The position numbers were made by a program, and so were the translations under genes. The notes below the pieces were generated by a model. That model saw only the letters and a program-made list of their open reading frames with translations, searched no databases and had not been told where the DNA came from. This document shows, piece by piece, positions 46,150-55,401 of a stretch of 64,000 nt of DNA (its first letter is position 1; each line of letters begins with the position of its first letter). The DNA lies in the NCBI GenBank assembly GCA_036346375.1, contig CM070508.1:22946852-23010851 (forward strand), in the 5' to 3' direction. This DNA is from Guadua angustifolia (Eukaryota; Streptophyta; Magnoliopsida; Poales; Poaceae).

Positions 46150-48295
46150 AATATGTACCGAAAGCTTTTTGCCGGTAGGATGGTCCGGTATACATATATT
46201 TACACATACCAGATCATCCTGATTTGTAGTTACGTTGTAGCTCACGGTGAAAGTTGTACGCATAGGGGATGATCCGGTGCGTTATCCTAACCTGGGCCGG
46301 ATCGTCCGGTCTATGGAATCGGCTCCCGTGCTTGAGGAGAGCACCTAGCTAGACAACATGTGTAGAGCTTTGGTCTCCCGGCCAATCACTTTCTGCTGCG
46401 ATTGCTATGATCACAGAGAATAAAGGTGCTATGGGTTTTGGGGTCGAGGGTGGACCTGTTAGTCTTGGCAGAGACAACTCCGGAGACCCCAAGCCCATGA
46501 CCCATAGCCTACTTCTCGACATCACCGCTAGCCCATCGGTCCGATGGTGACGAGAGTAGACCATTTCAATATCATGACATCCACGAGCTGCCGGTGACTC
46601 TATTGCGAGAGCGAGGTCGATCCACTCGACTCCGATCTTTGGGCGTTCGGCGAGAAACGTCTGGACACGTAGTCTTGAGTTGATTTTAGTGGTGTTAGCT
46701 CTTGTCGGATCTTCATGTAAGGACGAGTTTTCTAAATGTTCGCCACTCGTAGTTGTTCCTTTCGATTATGTCGATCGATCCATGTGAAATGTAGCGCCCA
46801 TGACGATGTGAACATTTAGGGTTTGTCGGGTGATTAATTACTTCAACACTAAATCTGTCTTGAGCGGTATGGACATTTTATGTTGCCCTCTTTTGCTTGT
46901 GGAGTTAAGACACGCAAGATAACCGAAGGCTTTTTCGGTAGGATGGTCCGGTATACATATATTTACACATCTGGGATCCTCTGATTTATAGTTCTGTTAT
47001 AGCCCACGGAGAAAGTTATGCGCATAGGGGATGTTCGGTGCGTTATCTAACTGGGCGGATCGTCCGATGCGTGGAATCGACTTCGTGCTTGAGGAGAGCA
47101 CCTAGCTAGACAACATGTGTAGAGCTTTGGTCTCCCGGCCAATCACTTTCTGCTGCGATTGCTATGATCACAGAGAATAAGGCTGCTATGGGTTTTTGGG
47201 GTCCGAGGGTGGACCCTATTAGTCTTGGCGAGACAACTCCGGAGACCCCCAAGCCCATGACCCATAGCCTGCTCCTACGACATCACCGCTAGCCCATCAG
47301 TCCGATGGTGACGAGAGTAGACCATTTCAATATCATGACCTCCACGAGCCTACCGGCGACTCTGTTGCAGAGCGCGAGGCTGATCCAGCTCCGGCACCGA
47401 TCTTTAGGCATACCCAGCCCAAGAACGTACGGACACGTAGTGCTGAGTTGATTTTAGTGGTGTTAGCTCTTGTCGGATCTTCATGTAAGGGCGAGTTATC
47501 GAATGTTGCGCCACTCGTAGTTGTTCCTTTCGATTATGTCGATCGATTCATGTGAAATGTAGCACCCATGACGATGTGAACATTTAGGACCGTGCGGGTG
47601 ATTAATTACTTCAACACTAAATCTCATGCGAGCGGTATGTCCATTTCGTTGCCCTCTTTCGCTTGTGGAGTTCGGGCATGCAAGATAACCGAATGCTTTT
47701 TTCGAAGAGGATGGTCGGTATACATATATTTACACATCCGGATCCTCTGATTTATAGTTCGTTATAGCCCACGGCGAAAGTTATACGCATAGGGGATGAT
47801 CCGTGATGCGTTATCCTAACTTTGGGTCGGATCGTCGATGCGTGGAATCGGCTCCCGTGCTTGAGGAGAGCACCTAGCTAGACAACATGTGTAGAGCTTT
47901 GGTCTCCCGGCCAATCACTTTCTGCTGCGATTGCTATGATCACAGAGAATAAGGCTGCTATGGGTTTTTGGGGTCCGAGGGTGGACCCTGTTAGTGCGGC
48001 AGAGACAACTCCCAGAGACCCCCAAGCCATGACCCATAGCCCGCTCCTCGACATCACCGCTAGCCCATCGGTCCGATGGTGGCGAGTAGACCATTTCAAT
48101 ATCATGACCTCCACGAGCTGCGGCGACTACATTGCGAGCGTGAGGTGATCGACTCGGCTCGATCTTTGGGCATTCCCGCCCGAGAACGTATGGACACGTA
48201 GTGCTGAGTTGATTTTAGTGGTGTTAGCTCTTGTCGGATCTTCATGTAAGGACGAGTTATCTGAATGTTGCGCCACTCGTAGTTGTTCCTTTCGG
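46150..48295. repeat. Three tandem units of about 765 bp inside the CACTA element
   Basis: The anchor GAGGAGAGCACCTAGCTAGA occurs at 46334, 47091 and 47863 (spacing 757 and 772). Each unit opens with GGATGGTCCGGTATACATAT and carries GATGATCCGGTGCG-type words, CCGGCCAATCACTTTCTG and TCTTCATGTAAGG. The units have diverged by indels. ORFs in them are short and not conserved in frame, so this is a structural repeat rather than a gene family. Confidence 0.88.
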
Positions 48296-48298
48296 TGT

Positions 48299-48476
48299 AA
48301 TCCTGTACTTGCTTTTCTACCGACCGGACGATCCGGTGTGCACATATTTACATAGACAGGAGAATCCTGTACTTGCTTTTCTACCGACCGGACGATCCGA
48401 TGTGCACATATTTACATAGACAGGAGAATCCTGTACTTGCTTTTCTACCTACCGGACAATCTGGTATGCTAGACGC
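48299..48476. repeat. Short tandem array, 64-bp unit, nearly three copies
   Basis: AATCCTGTACTTGCTTTTCT starts at 48299, 48363 and 48427. Each unit contains the near-palindrome CCGGACGATCCGGTG or a one- or two-base variant. The array lies just upstream of the ORF at 48578. Confidence 0.92.
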
Positions 48477-48577
48477 GCGGGCGTCCCTTCGCCTTCTGGT
48501 GCTTATATTAACCACCAGGGGAGCCGTTCGTGTTCACAAATTCCCCCAAGCCATTCATATTCTCTCCCTCCTCGGCA

Positions 48578-49042
48578 ATGTCGGCCTCCTCGTCCTCATC
48601 CTCCTCCGCAATGTCGGCGCAGACTGAGTCCGCCAGGAAGCGGCCGCGACTCCGGTCGCTGTCGCCGTCGGCCCGATCATCGGCGTCCGTCAACTTTGTC
48701 CCCCAGTTACGGGAAGAGGAGGAGCCGCTAAACCGGGTGGAGGAGGCCATCCATGATGGCGGCGGCAATGGCGACATAGCGGCAATGAGGCGACAGAAGA
48801 ATGTGGCGATAGCGGCAATGGCGGCGGCGGTGGCGGCCACGACCACGAAGCGGGCGAGAGGAGGAGGAGGAGAGCGGTTGGCGGCGGGGAGCGACGACGA
48901 CGGCGTTAGCGAGGAGGACGCCGGCGACTACATCCCTGTCTTCTACCGCTTGGACACCTCCTCCTCCTCCGGCTCCTCCTCCAGCCACGTCTTGCTCTCG
49001 TCGGACGAAGACGAAGACAACAATGATGATTTCTGGATGTAG
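48578..49042 (+). CDS. Hypothetical short protein with Ser-rich ends and acidic tail (154 aa)
   Basis: An ORF starts MSASSSSSSSAMSAQTESAR and ends with an acidic tail (SSDEDEDNNDDFWM). The middle has a basic KRPRLRS patch (nuclear-signal-like), an REEEEPLNRVEEAI segment and an alanine-rich helix (AMAAAVAATTTKRAR). A TATA-like TTATATTA lies at 48503, 75 bases upstream, after the 64-bp array. No family was recognised. It is unbroken, unlike the other CACTA genes, but its low complexity means openness alone is weak proof. An upstream in-frame GTG (48530) was not used. Confidence 0.5.
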   Translation: MSASSSSSSSAMSAQTESARKRPRLRSLSPSARSSASVNFVPQLREEEEPLNRVEEAIHDGGGNGDIAAMRRQKNVAIAAMAAAVAATTTKRARGGGGERLAAGSDDDGVSEEDAGDYIPVFYRLDTSSSSGSSSSHVLLSSDEDEDNNDDFWM

Positions 49043-49221
49043 ATAGAGTAGTTTAGCTAGGTATCTAGTTGGCGCATAATTCTGATGTACTACTGGCGCC
49101 CCTTTTGGATGTACATTTTGTTAATGTTATGTGCATTGCATTGTTCCCATGGTACTCAATAGAATTGAAATTTCAGAAAATGACACTCGAATTCTCCCCT
49201 CAATTCGCGGTCTCCCCAAAC

Positions 49222-49536
49222 GAGAGATTTGGTTATTTGCCACTTTAAACATATGGCTTCGCAAAATTGCCACTAGACCTACATTTCATTGACTCATACG
49301 GTCCCATATTTCATTGGCTCAAGTGGCATCATATCCAAAAGGTCAAATCTTTAAGTGGCAAATAGACAAAAAAGCCTTCGAAATGCGACCTCTCCCGATA
49401 GTACAAAGAGGATGACCTTTTGGATATGATGCTACTTGAGCCAATGAAATATGGGACCGTATGAGTCAATGAAATGTAGGTCCAGTGGCAATTTTGCGAA
49501 GCCACATGTTTAAAGTGGAAAATAACCAAATCTCTC
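49222..49536. mobile_element. Fold-back MITE, 315 bp, TSD CCCCAAAC
   Basis: Arms of about 125 bases are inverted copies with few mismatches (GAGAGATTTGGTTATTTGCC at the left, its complement at the right). CCCCAAAC is duplicated at 49214-49221 and 49537-49544. An 8-bp duplication suggests hAT-type mobilisation. There is no coding potential. Confidence 0.88.
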
Positions 49537-49559
49537 CCCCAAACTATGGACGGACCATC

Positions 49560-50030
49560 CGGTCTCAGGAATAAATCTCGCCGATGTACGACATCTTTGT
49601 AGAAATCGTTGGAACCGCCTGTGGAAATCTTGTGCACCGCCTGTGGAAATTCCTAACCCCTAAAATCTCTAAGCGGGAGATCAAATTGCTCCCCCCGTCC
49701 AAAGCCACGGCAAAGCCAAATTTCCCCCGTCGACGCCTCCACGCCGCCGCCCTCGGTGACATCCCCTCGGGCTCGCGCCTCTGACAACCGTTCCGGCGCA
49801 CTCGGTGACCTCTCCGCGGGCTCGCGCCTACGACTACCGTCCGCTGCGCCGTCGCCCCCTTCGTCCACGTCGCCTCGCTCGGTGACCTCTCCGTGGCCTC
49901 GCTCCTCCGACGAACTTTCCGCTGGGTCGTCAACTGCCGAAGCCCCAATTCCCCTACCGACGCCGCCCCGTCGCCTCGCTCGGCCTAGCAAGGCAAGTGC
50001 ATCCGACCACCCTTATATCTTGTTATCTTC
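49560..50030 (+). other. GC-rich leader-like segment before the plastid insert
   Basis: It begins with two AACCGCCTGTGGAAAT / CACCGCCTGTGGAAAT words (49614 and 49638, the subterminal motif). A CG-rich stretch follows with diverged repeats of CTCGGTGACCTCTCCG (about 49755, 49800 and 49880). It resembles a 5' untranslated leader. No protein was recognised. Confidence 0.4.
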
Positions 50031-50129
50031 GTGAAAAAAGTTTCGGAAGATATGTCTAAAGTAGATGGTGATTGATAGAGCAATTCTTGCTCGTAAGTTC
50101 CAGTATGAGTACTGCGCCGAACATAGAGC

Positions 50130-50480
50130 AATTCTTTTGAGATATCATAAGTAGTTATTAATAAAATCGAAGTTGAAGTTGGAGTTACCAAAGTTTGTGG
50201 AGTCGGTTTCGATGGGCGTATGAATACTCTACGGATAGTTTTTGAACCGCATGTTGTAAGCGATCAAGAGCGATCCGAATTGATCTTATAACAGATCTGC
50301 AACCGAAACGAATCGTTTATTTTTCAAGTGATTCATATCGTCATCGTCAAGTATACCCATTCCAAATTTCATTCCAATCAAATGATCAGTAGCGGCCAAT
50401 ACATCTCGTGGTAACAAGAATGTATTGTTACGAGGTATATCGAGATTCGATCTCGATTCATATTTCACGAAGCAGGAAGC
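50130..50480 (-). pseudogene. rpoB: Plastid rpoB fragment (nuclear plastid DNA)
   Basis: On the minus strand the frame reads NTFLLPRDVLAATDHLIGMK, then GILDDDDMNHLKNKR and SVADLL. After stops and frameshifts it continues with PTPQTLVTPTSTSILLITTY. These are segments of the plastid RNA polymerase beta subunit. The fragment is short and broken, so it is not expressed as a polymerase. The adjoining 50035-50130 may also be plastid-derived but was not assigned. Confidence 0.85.
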
Positions 50481-50757
50481 GCCCTTGTTTCAAAGAGAGG
50501 AGAACGGGTTATTCACATTTAATTTGATGGTCGAGGCAAATTGAAAGCTAAGCGATGGTAATTAAGACCCCGGGAAAATAGGGATGTCTCCTCGTTACAC
50601 ATAATATGTGGAAATATCGGCGTAATTTCATAGAGTCATTCGATCTGAATGCTACATGAAGAACATAAGCGGATAATGAACACGGAGACCTAGGATGTAG
50701 AAGATCATAACATGAGCGATTCGGCAAATTTGGATTCCTTTCCTATATATCCACATT
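50481..50757. other. Plastid-like non-coding segment (probable inverted-repeat spacer)
   Basis: The text GACCCCGGGAAAATAGGGAT, CATAATATGTGGAAATATCG and GAATGCTACATGAAGAACAT resembles the spacer upstream of ndhB in grass plastid genomes, with small deletions. The assignment rests on memory of that region and needs a search. It joins rpoB and ndhD pieces that are far apart in the plastid genome. Confidence 0.5.
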
Positions 50758-50975
50758 ATCTCAAAGAACTGGGGGGATATCTATCCCAATGCCGAAAATT
50801 TTTACCATGTTTAGTAGCTTTTCAATGGCTTCTCTTGCCTTACCAGGAATGAGCGGTTTTGTTGTAGAATTAGTAGTATTTTTTGGACTAATTACTAGTC
50901 CAAAATTTCTGTTAATGCCAGAGATGCTAATTACTTTTGTAATGGCAATTGTAATGGCAATCTGTTTTGTAGTAA
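50758..50975 (+). pseudogene. ndhD: Plastid ndhD fragment (nuclear plastid DNA)
   Basis: The frame reads MPKIFTMFSSFSMASLALPG, then MSGFV and ELVVFFGLITSPKFLLMPEM, then LITFVMAI. This is a transmembrane part of plastid NADH dehydrogenase subunit 4 (ndhD). It ends abruptly after a duplicated GTAATGGCAATT and runs into CACTA sequence. It is only a fragment of the gene's roughly 500 codons. Confidence 0.9.
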
Positions 50976-51413
50976 GATGGGAGATAAAGAATTGCTCACC
51001 AAGAAGGCGTGTAAGAGGAGCACCTTGCGAGCTTCGATGGTATCTGTTCGCAAGAGAAGGGCGATGCTTGGGAAGGCGACAAGACTTGTCGAGAAGGATG
51101 ATCTGACCACACGGTGGAAAGAACACCGAGCCCATCATTGTCCTTGGCGGCGATGGTTCCTCGTCATCGTACAAGAGCCCTAGCCCAGTTCCATGCCCAC
51201 GACGAGCGGCGGCGGGGAAATCGACTCGACTCGATCCCAATGAAGAGGTATTAAGAAGAGTGAGCTTGTTTTATTTGTAGCTTGGCGTGGACATAATTGC
51301 ATTTCCTTATGTTTGCGTATTCCTCGTGTTTATTTCTATGAAGAGGCGGAAAAGCGATCACGCCGACTAGTTGCGATTCGAGAGGTAATTGAAGATACCT
51401 CGGGGCATGTTCC

Positions 51414-53561
51414 GTGGACTCTCTGCTGCAACAACCACGACCTCGCATAAGCAAAAAGAGGCGAAGTAGGAACAAGTTCTGGCAGGACTTGGTATATCAC
51501 GAGGTCGGTCCTTTAGGAGAGTCCCTAGCACCTCGTGAGGCACTATCCAAGTACCGAAATAGCTGCGGCTGTCTTGTCAAGGACAATGTCTCCATCACGA
51601 TTGATAACTGGACAAAGGTGGCCGACGCGACAAAGGCGCACCTGTGGACCGAGCTGCAGAAAATCATAAGGTTCCCCCCAGAGTATGAGGCCATCACTAA
51701 GAAGAATGCCATGGACGTGACGGGGAAGAGCTTCCGGAACTGGAGGTATGAAAAACAAAGAAGTAGATTGCAATCAACGGAGTACCACCAAGTCAAAGAG
51801 GAGTGCCAACTCCACTCGGGTACAGACCATGCCTTCACTTGAGACTTATGAGCATGGCAAGCCATTTCTCCCCATGGAGCAGATCAACGAAGGACCATGG
51901 GAGTTGAAGAGACTCCATGACCGGTACTTGAGGGCATCTCGTCTTGGGGTGAAGGGCATTCAAGCCATTGTCCCTCGGATGTCTACAAACACGAGGATAC
52001 TTCCTACGTGCGGATCGATTTTGGTGACTTACAACAGATGTTCCATCTTGGAAAACTCAACATCAACTTGATCGGCGTGTGGTGCTGTAAGTTGGCCATT
52101 GACCTACCCTACATTGTTATATCGGCTCTTGCAGTAGCAAGTGCCGATATAACAAATTATGACAAACATATCATTATATTGCATTCTGATAGCATAATAA
52201 AGAAAACCCCAAATGTATAGCAGTTGAGTGCCAAGTTGATTTCCTCTTTATAGTAATGGCTTGCTAGATCATTCAAAAATTGGCAGAATCCATATAATTT
52301 TCACTAAATCGTAAGTTGGCGATTTTAGTGGTTTTCCTTTAAATAAAGTTAACCACGCCAAATGTCGAACAAGATGTATTTTGCCAAAATCTGATATTTG
52401 CCAAAATGTCATGTTTCCTAGCATCCAGCATATAAATTGGTGCATTGACCATTGTCTTCTGTGTAGAATGCAATATAACGATGCTAAACAGATGGGAAAA
52501 CGTGTCGGGTTCCTTTACCCCGCGCGGATTAGCCAGCCGAGCTTAAGAGCTGTACTTAATGAAAAGGAGTTGAAGGATAAGGGGATGACGGAAACAGAGA
52601 TAGAAGAAAAACGACAGTCCCTGACCCGAGATCGCCAAGTAGATGTGGGGCTATACATATGAAAAGCAATGCTCCAAATGCAAGACAAGGACGTCGTAAT
52701 GGCTCCCTACAATTTTAAGTAATCTTCTCATTCCTCAATCGTTGCTAAAAGTTTAGTTTGCACCATAATCACTCGTGAAACTTACATAAGTTTTCGTTGC
52801 AGCGATCACTTCATTTGTTTCATCTTTGTGCAAGCGAAGCGGATATATGGTCCTTGACTCATCGAACCCCAGGAATCTTACAATGAATTCACCGCGTCTT
52901 AAATCGTAAGAAATATATATACACAAACATACATAACATAACGTAATTTGTTTTATGATATGATAGTTACTTGTTTTTGTTGACATTCGAGTAGGGCTTT
53001 CAAGAATTACATGACCAAAAAAGGGGGGCAACATGATCCTGCGAAGGGGTCAAATAAGATGCTTTGCTATGTCCACCCATGGGTAAGAAGACACTTGTAA
53101 TGCTTCAACATAATTGCACTAGTAATCAACTGTACTAATTCCATACATTATTATTTGATTTGAAGTTTCACAAGCAACCTCCAGGTAGTGTTCTTTGTGG
53201 ATACTACGTCTGCGAGTTCCTCAGGATCAACGGGAGGTACAGAAGCAACCCTCAAGACGTAAGCCTATACAAATTGGTGATTCAAGATTATTTATTGTCT
53301 GATTCTCGATTTCACTATTGTTTAACCTCTTTATTGCCTACTTTATTATCGCAGGTGAAGATTGCAAAGACCACTTTGGCACTCATCGATGATGACCTTT
53401 GCAATGTGCAAAAGGACATGTGCCGATTCATTCGTCGTGAACTCATCCATGAGAGAGGTAGTTTCTTTTACTCTGGAGGTGAAGTGGCGAAGCATTATAA
53501 ACTTTGTAATTGGGAGGCGAGGATAGGCAGACGCGAACACCGATGTATATATATTTTTTGA
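51414..53561 (+). pseudogene. CACTA-borne Ulp1/C48 cysteine protease gene, multi-exon
   Basis: Pieces in order: a basic N-terminal region (51414-51842; SKKRRSRNKFWQDLVYHEVG, TKAHLWTELQKIIRFPPEYE); a linker (about 51845-52080; EQINEGPWELKRLHDRYLRA, then RIDFGDLQQMFHLGKLN); MQYNDAKQMGKRVGFLYPAR (about 52470-52650); SRAFKNYMTKKGGQHDPAKG (about 52995); and the catalytic-Cys segment PPGSVLCGYYVCEFLRINGR (53170-53235). After an intron with GT and CAG sites (about 53260-53354) comes KTTLALIDDDLCNVQKDMCR with RFIRREL. The Cys segment matches Ulp1-like SUMO-protease domains that grass CACTA and MULE elements carry. Several intron-like gaps have plausible splice sites, but frame breaks (near 51770 and 51985) mean it may be a pseudogene. 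The catalytic His and Asp were not pinned down. Whether it aids the element or is captured cargo is unknown. Confidence 0.65.
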
Positions 53562-53654
53562 AAGACAGTAGGGCTGTAATTTATATTAGATAGAGAATAT
53601 CAGAGGAGTCCATGGCGCAGGATACTGCACCTGGAGAGTTTTACAAGGAGAATA

Positions 53655-53820
53655 TCAGAGGAGTATATATAACCTTATGTATATAACCTTGTATATATAT
53701 ACATAATGCAATAATGATTTATATGCATGTGCTTGGTATATATAACCTAGCTTGTATATATATATACATAATGCAATAATGATTTATATGTGCTTGGTGT
53801 ATATAACCTTGTCATTGTTA
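53655..53820. repeat. AT-rich tandem repeat of about 65 bp
   Basis: Two units contain ATACATAATGCAATAATGAT and TGCTTGGTATATATAACCT-like text (about 53700 and 53765), with partial copies on each side. Low complexity, TATATATA-rich. Confidence 0.8.
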
Positions 53821-53929
53821 TGTATGGATTTGTCTTTGAGCAGTGATGTGATTGATAGAATGTATGCATTTATTAATATTATAATATAATTAACATAACA
53901 ATATTAAAAAAGATTCTTTGCATCATGCA

Positions 53930-54297
53930 GTGACGATTTAAGCCCGCGCTTTGTGAAAATGCTTATTTATGCAAAGGGTGCTTAAGCCACCATTATACAA
54001 AAATCATCTGTCTGAGCGATGCTTATGAAACACTTTGTACAAATAAAATTTGTGCGGCGGGTTCTTAAGCCACCGCTGTACAAATACCATTGTATAAGCG
54101 GACGGCTTAGAACACGCTGCACAAATGCTTATTTATCTGAGCGATTTCTTAAGCATCAGCGTGTCTGATGATTTTATAAGCGCGACTTAAAAACGCTGTG
54201 CAAATATACCGATTTACATGCACCTTCGATTCTGGGTGCAAAACGCCTATGAAGATGGGTTACCAACCGCCTGTACAAATCATTTTTGTAGTAATGG
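53930..54297 (-). repeat. Right subterminal repeats of the CACTA element
   Basis: There are repeated words such as GCTTAAGCCACC, CTGTACAAAT, ACGCTGCACAAATG and CCGCCTGTACAAATC in both orientations up to the right terminus. They differ in detail from the left-end words, although both share the CCGC..TGT core. Confidence 0.7.
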
Positions 54298-55396
54298 GAA
54301 AATGGCCAGAATAGGGTTCAAGGGCATTTTGGGAATTTTTTGGACTTGGTTTGGCAGAACAGAGATCATTTTTGGACTTAACGGCTAGAACTGGACAAGA
54401 ATATGTATTTTTGGGCATTCTTGGATTTTTGGGTTTTTTTGGAATTTTTGGGGTTTTTTTGAATTTTTAATTGATTTTTCGGATTTTAAATAATATTAAA
54501 TCCAAAAATCAAAATTAAATCAAAAATTAATTCGAGCCGCACAAGATGTAGGCCAATTCTTGTGTAACCATGGCGGGCTTGGCGCCTGGCCCATCTTGTC
54601 TTGTGACCCATGTGGCGTCTTGACTTCCGGGCATAAGGCCGACCACGACGCTTGCGGGAAGGGGGGAGAGGGGGGCTGACCGGTGGGGTCCTGCGGGCGA
54701 GCAGCTGATGCGAGGGCCCCAACTGCCAGGGAGAGAGAGGAGGAAGTGAAGGAGCGTGGCGGCGAAGGGCTGCAGGGCGCGAGGAAGAAGCATGTGACAT
54801 GGCGGAGGGAGGGCTCGGGGGAGAAGAAAAGATGGTGGGGGAGGAGCGGCGTACCACAAGGAGCTCTGGGATGGGAGAAATAGCGGGGAGGAGGGGGTAT
54901 TTATAGGAGAAAAATGGGGAGAGGGAGGCAGGGCAAGCGGCCGACGACGGTGGAGTAGGGCGGTGCTGGGGCGCGGCTTGAGGCGCGACCAGGGGCGGGG
55001 ATGAAGGGTGAAGGGGGAGGGAGACACGGGAAGGGCCCGGAGTCACGAGGGCAGCGTGCTATGCGGGCGGTGGGAAGCGGGTGGTCACGGGAGGCGAGGA
55101 GAAGAGGCTATCATGGTCAAGTGAGCAGCCGAGGAGGGGAAGTTGGGTCGGAGGCCCATGGGCCTGAAGCGAGGGACTAGTAGGGGCGGTGGCCTGTGAG
55201 GGAAAAAAGGCGGGCAGTGGCGGTCGGAAGCCAAGGTGGAAGGAAGGCGGCTTTCGAAAGCAGCGAATTTGGGGATTTGCCAAAAAAGGAAAGGGGCCAA
55301 AATAGCTCAAATAAATTCAAGAAAAATCTGAAAAAAAAATCAAATAAAAATCAAACAAATCCAATAAATTCATTTTGAAAATTTTGGGGTATTTCA
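54298..55396 (-). mobile_element. Solo LTR (gypsy type), 5' part
   Basis: On the minus strand the LTR starts TGAAATACCCCAAAATTTTC at 55396 and runs to the CACTA insertion point at 54300, matching copy A (about 9935-11170) in order. It has a TATTTATAGG box at about 54897-54906 (minus). The right flank CAAAT (55397-55401) equals the left flank of the other half at 34927-34931. ORFs in its GC-rich part are not genes. Confidence 0.85.
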
Positions 55397-55401
55397 CAAA
55401 T

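Larger units (their letters stand above)
37464..54297 (+). mobile_element. 16.8-kb CACTA (En/Spm-type) transposon, TSD GGA
   Basis: The left end is CACTACTACAGAAATGATTT, and the right end read in reverse is CATTACTACAAAAATGATTT, with 18 of 20 bases matching. The flanks are GGA at 37461-37463 and 54298-54300, the 3-bp duplication of CACTA elements. Subterminal short repeats sit at both ends. Inside, all on the plus strand, are a TNP2-type transposase gene (decayed, 38778-42680), a second decayed reading-frame region (43950-46015), a short acidic ORF (48578-49042) and a Ulp1-type protease gene (51414-53561). Two MITEs, a 765-bp tandem array and plastid DNA also lie within it. The transposase is broken by stops, frameshifts and an insertion, so the element is not autonomous now. 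It sits inside a LINE-interrupted solo LTR and is therefore younger than both. Confidence 0.9.

Noticed and set aside
46150..48295. Tandem gene family
   Set aside because: ORFs in the three units differ in frame and length and contain stops. The conserved part is non-coding.
50035..50990. Contamination by plastid reads
   Set aside because: The fragments are short, carry stops and indels, are joined out of plastid order, and run directly into CACTA sequence on both sides, which fits nuclear-integrated plastid DNA better.
54486..55310. Proline/serine-rich ORFs of up to 186 codons
   Set aside because: Same LTR family as above in reverse; composition artefact.
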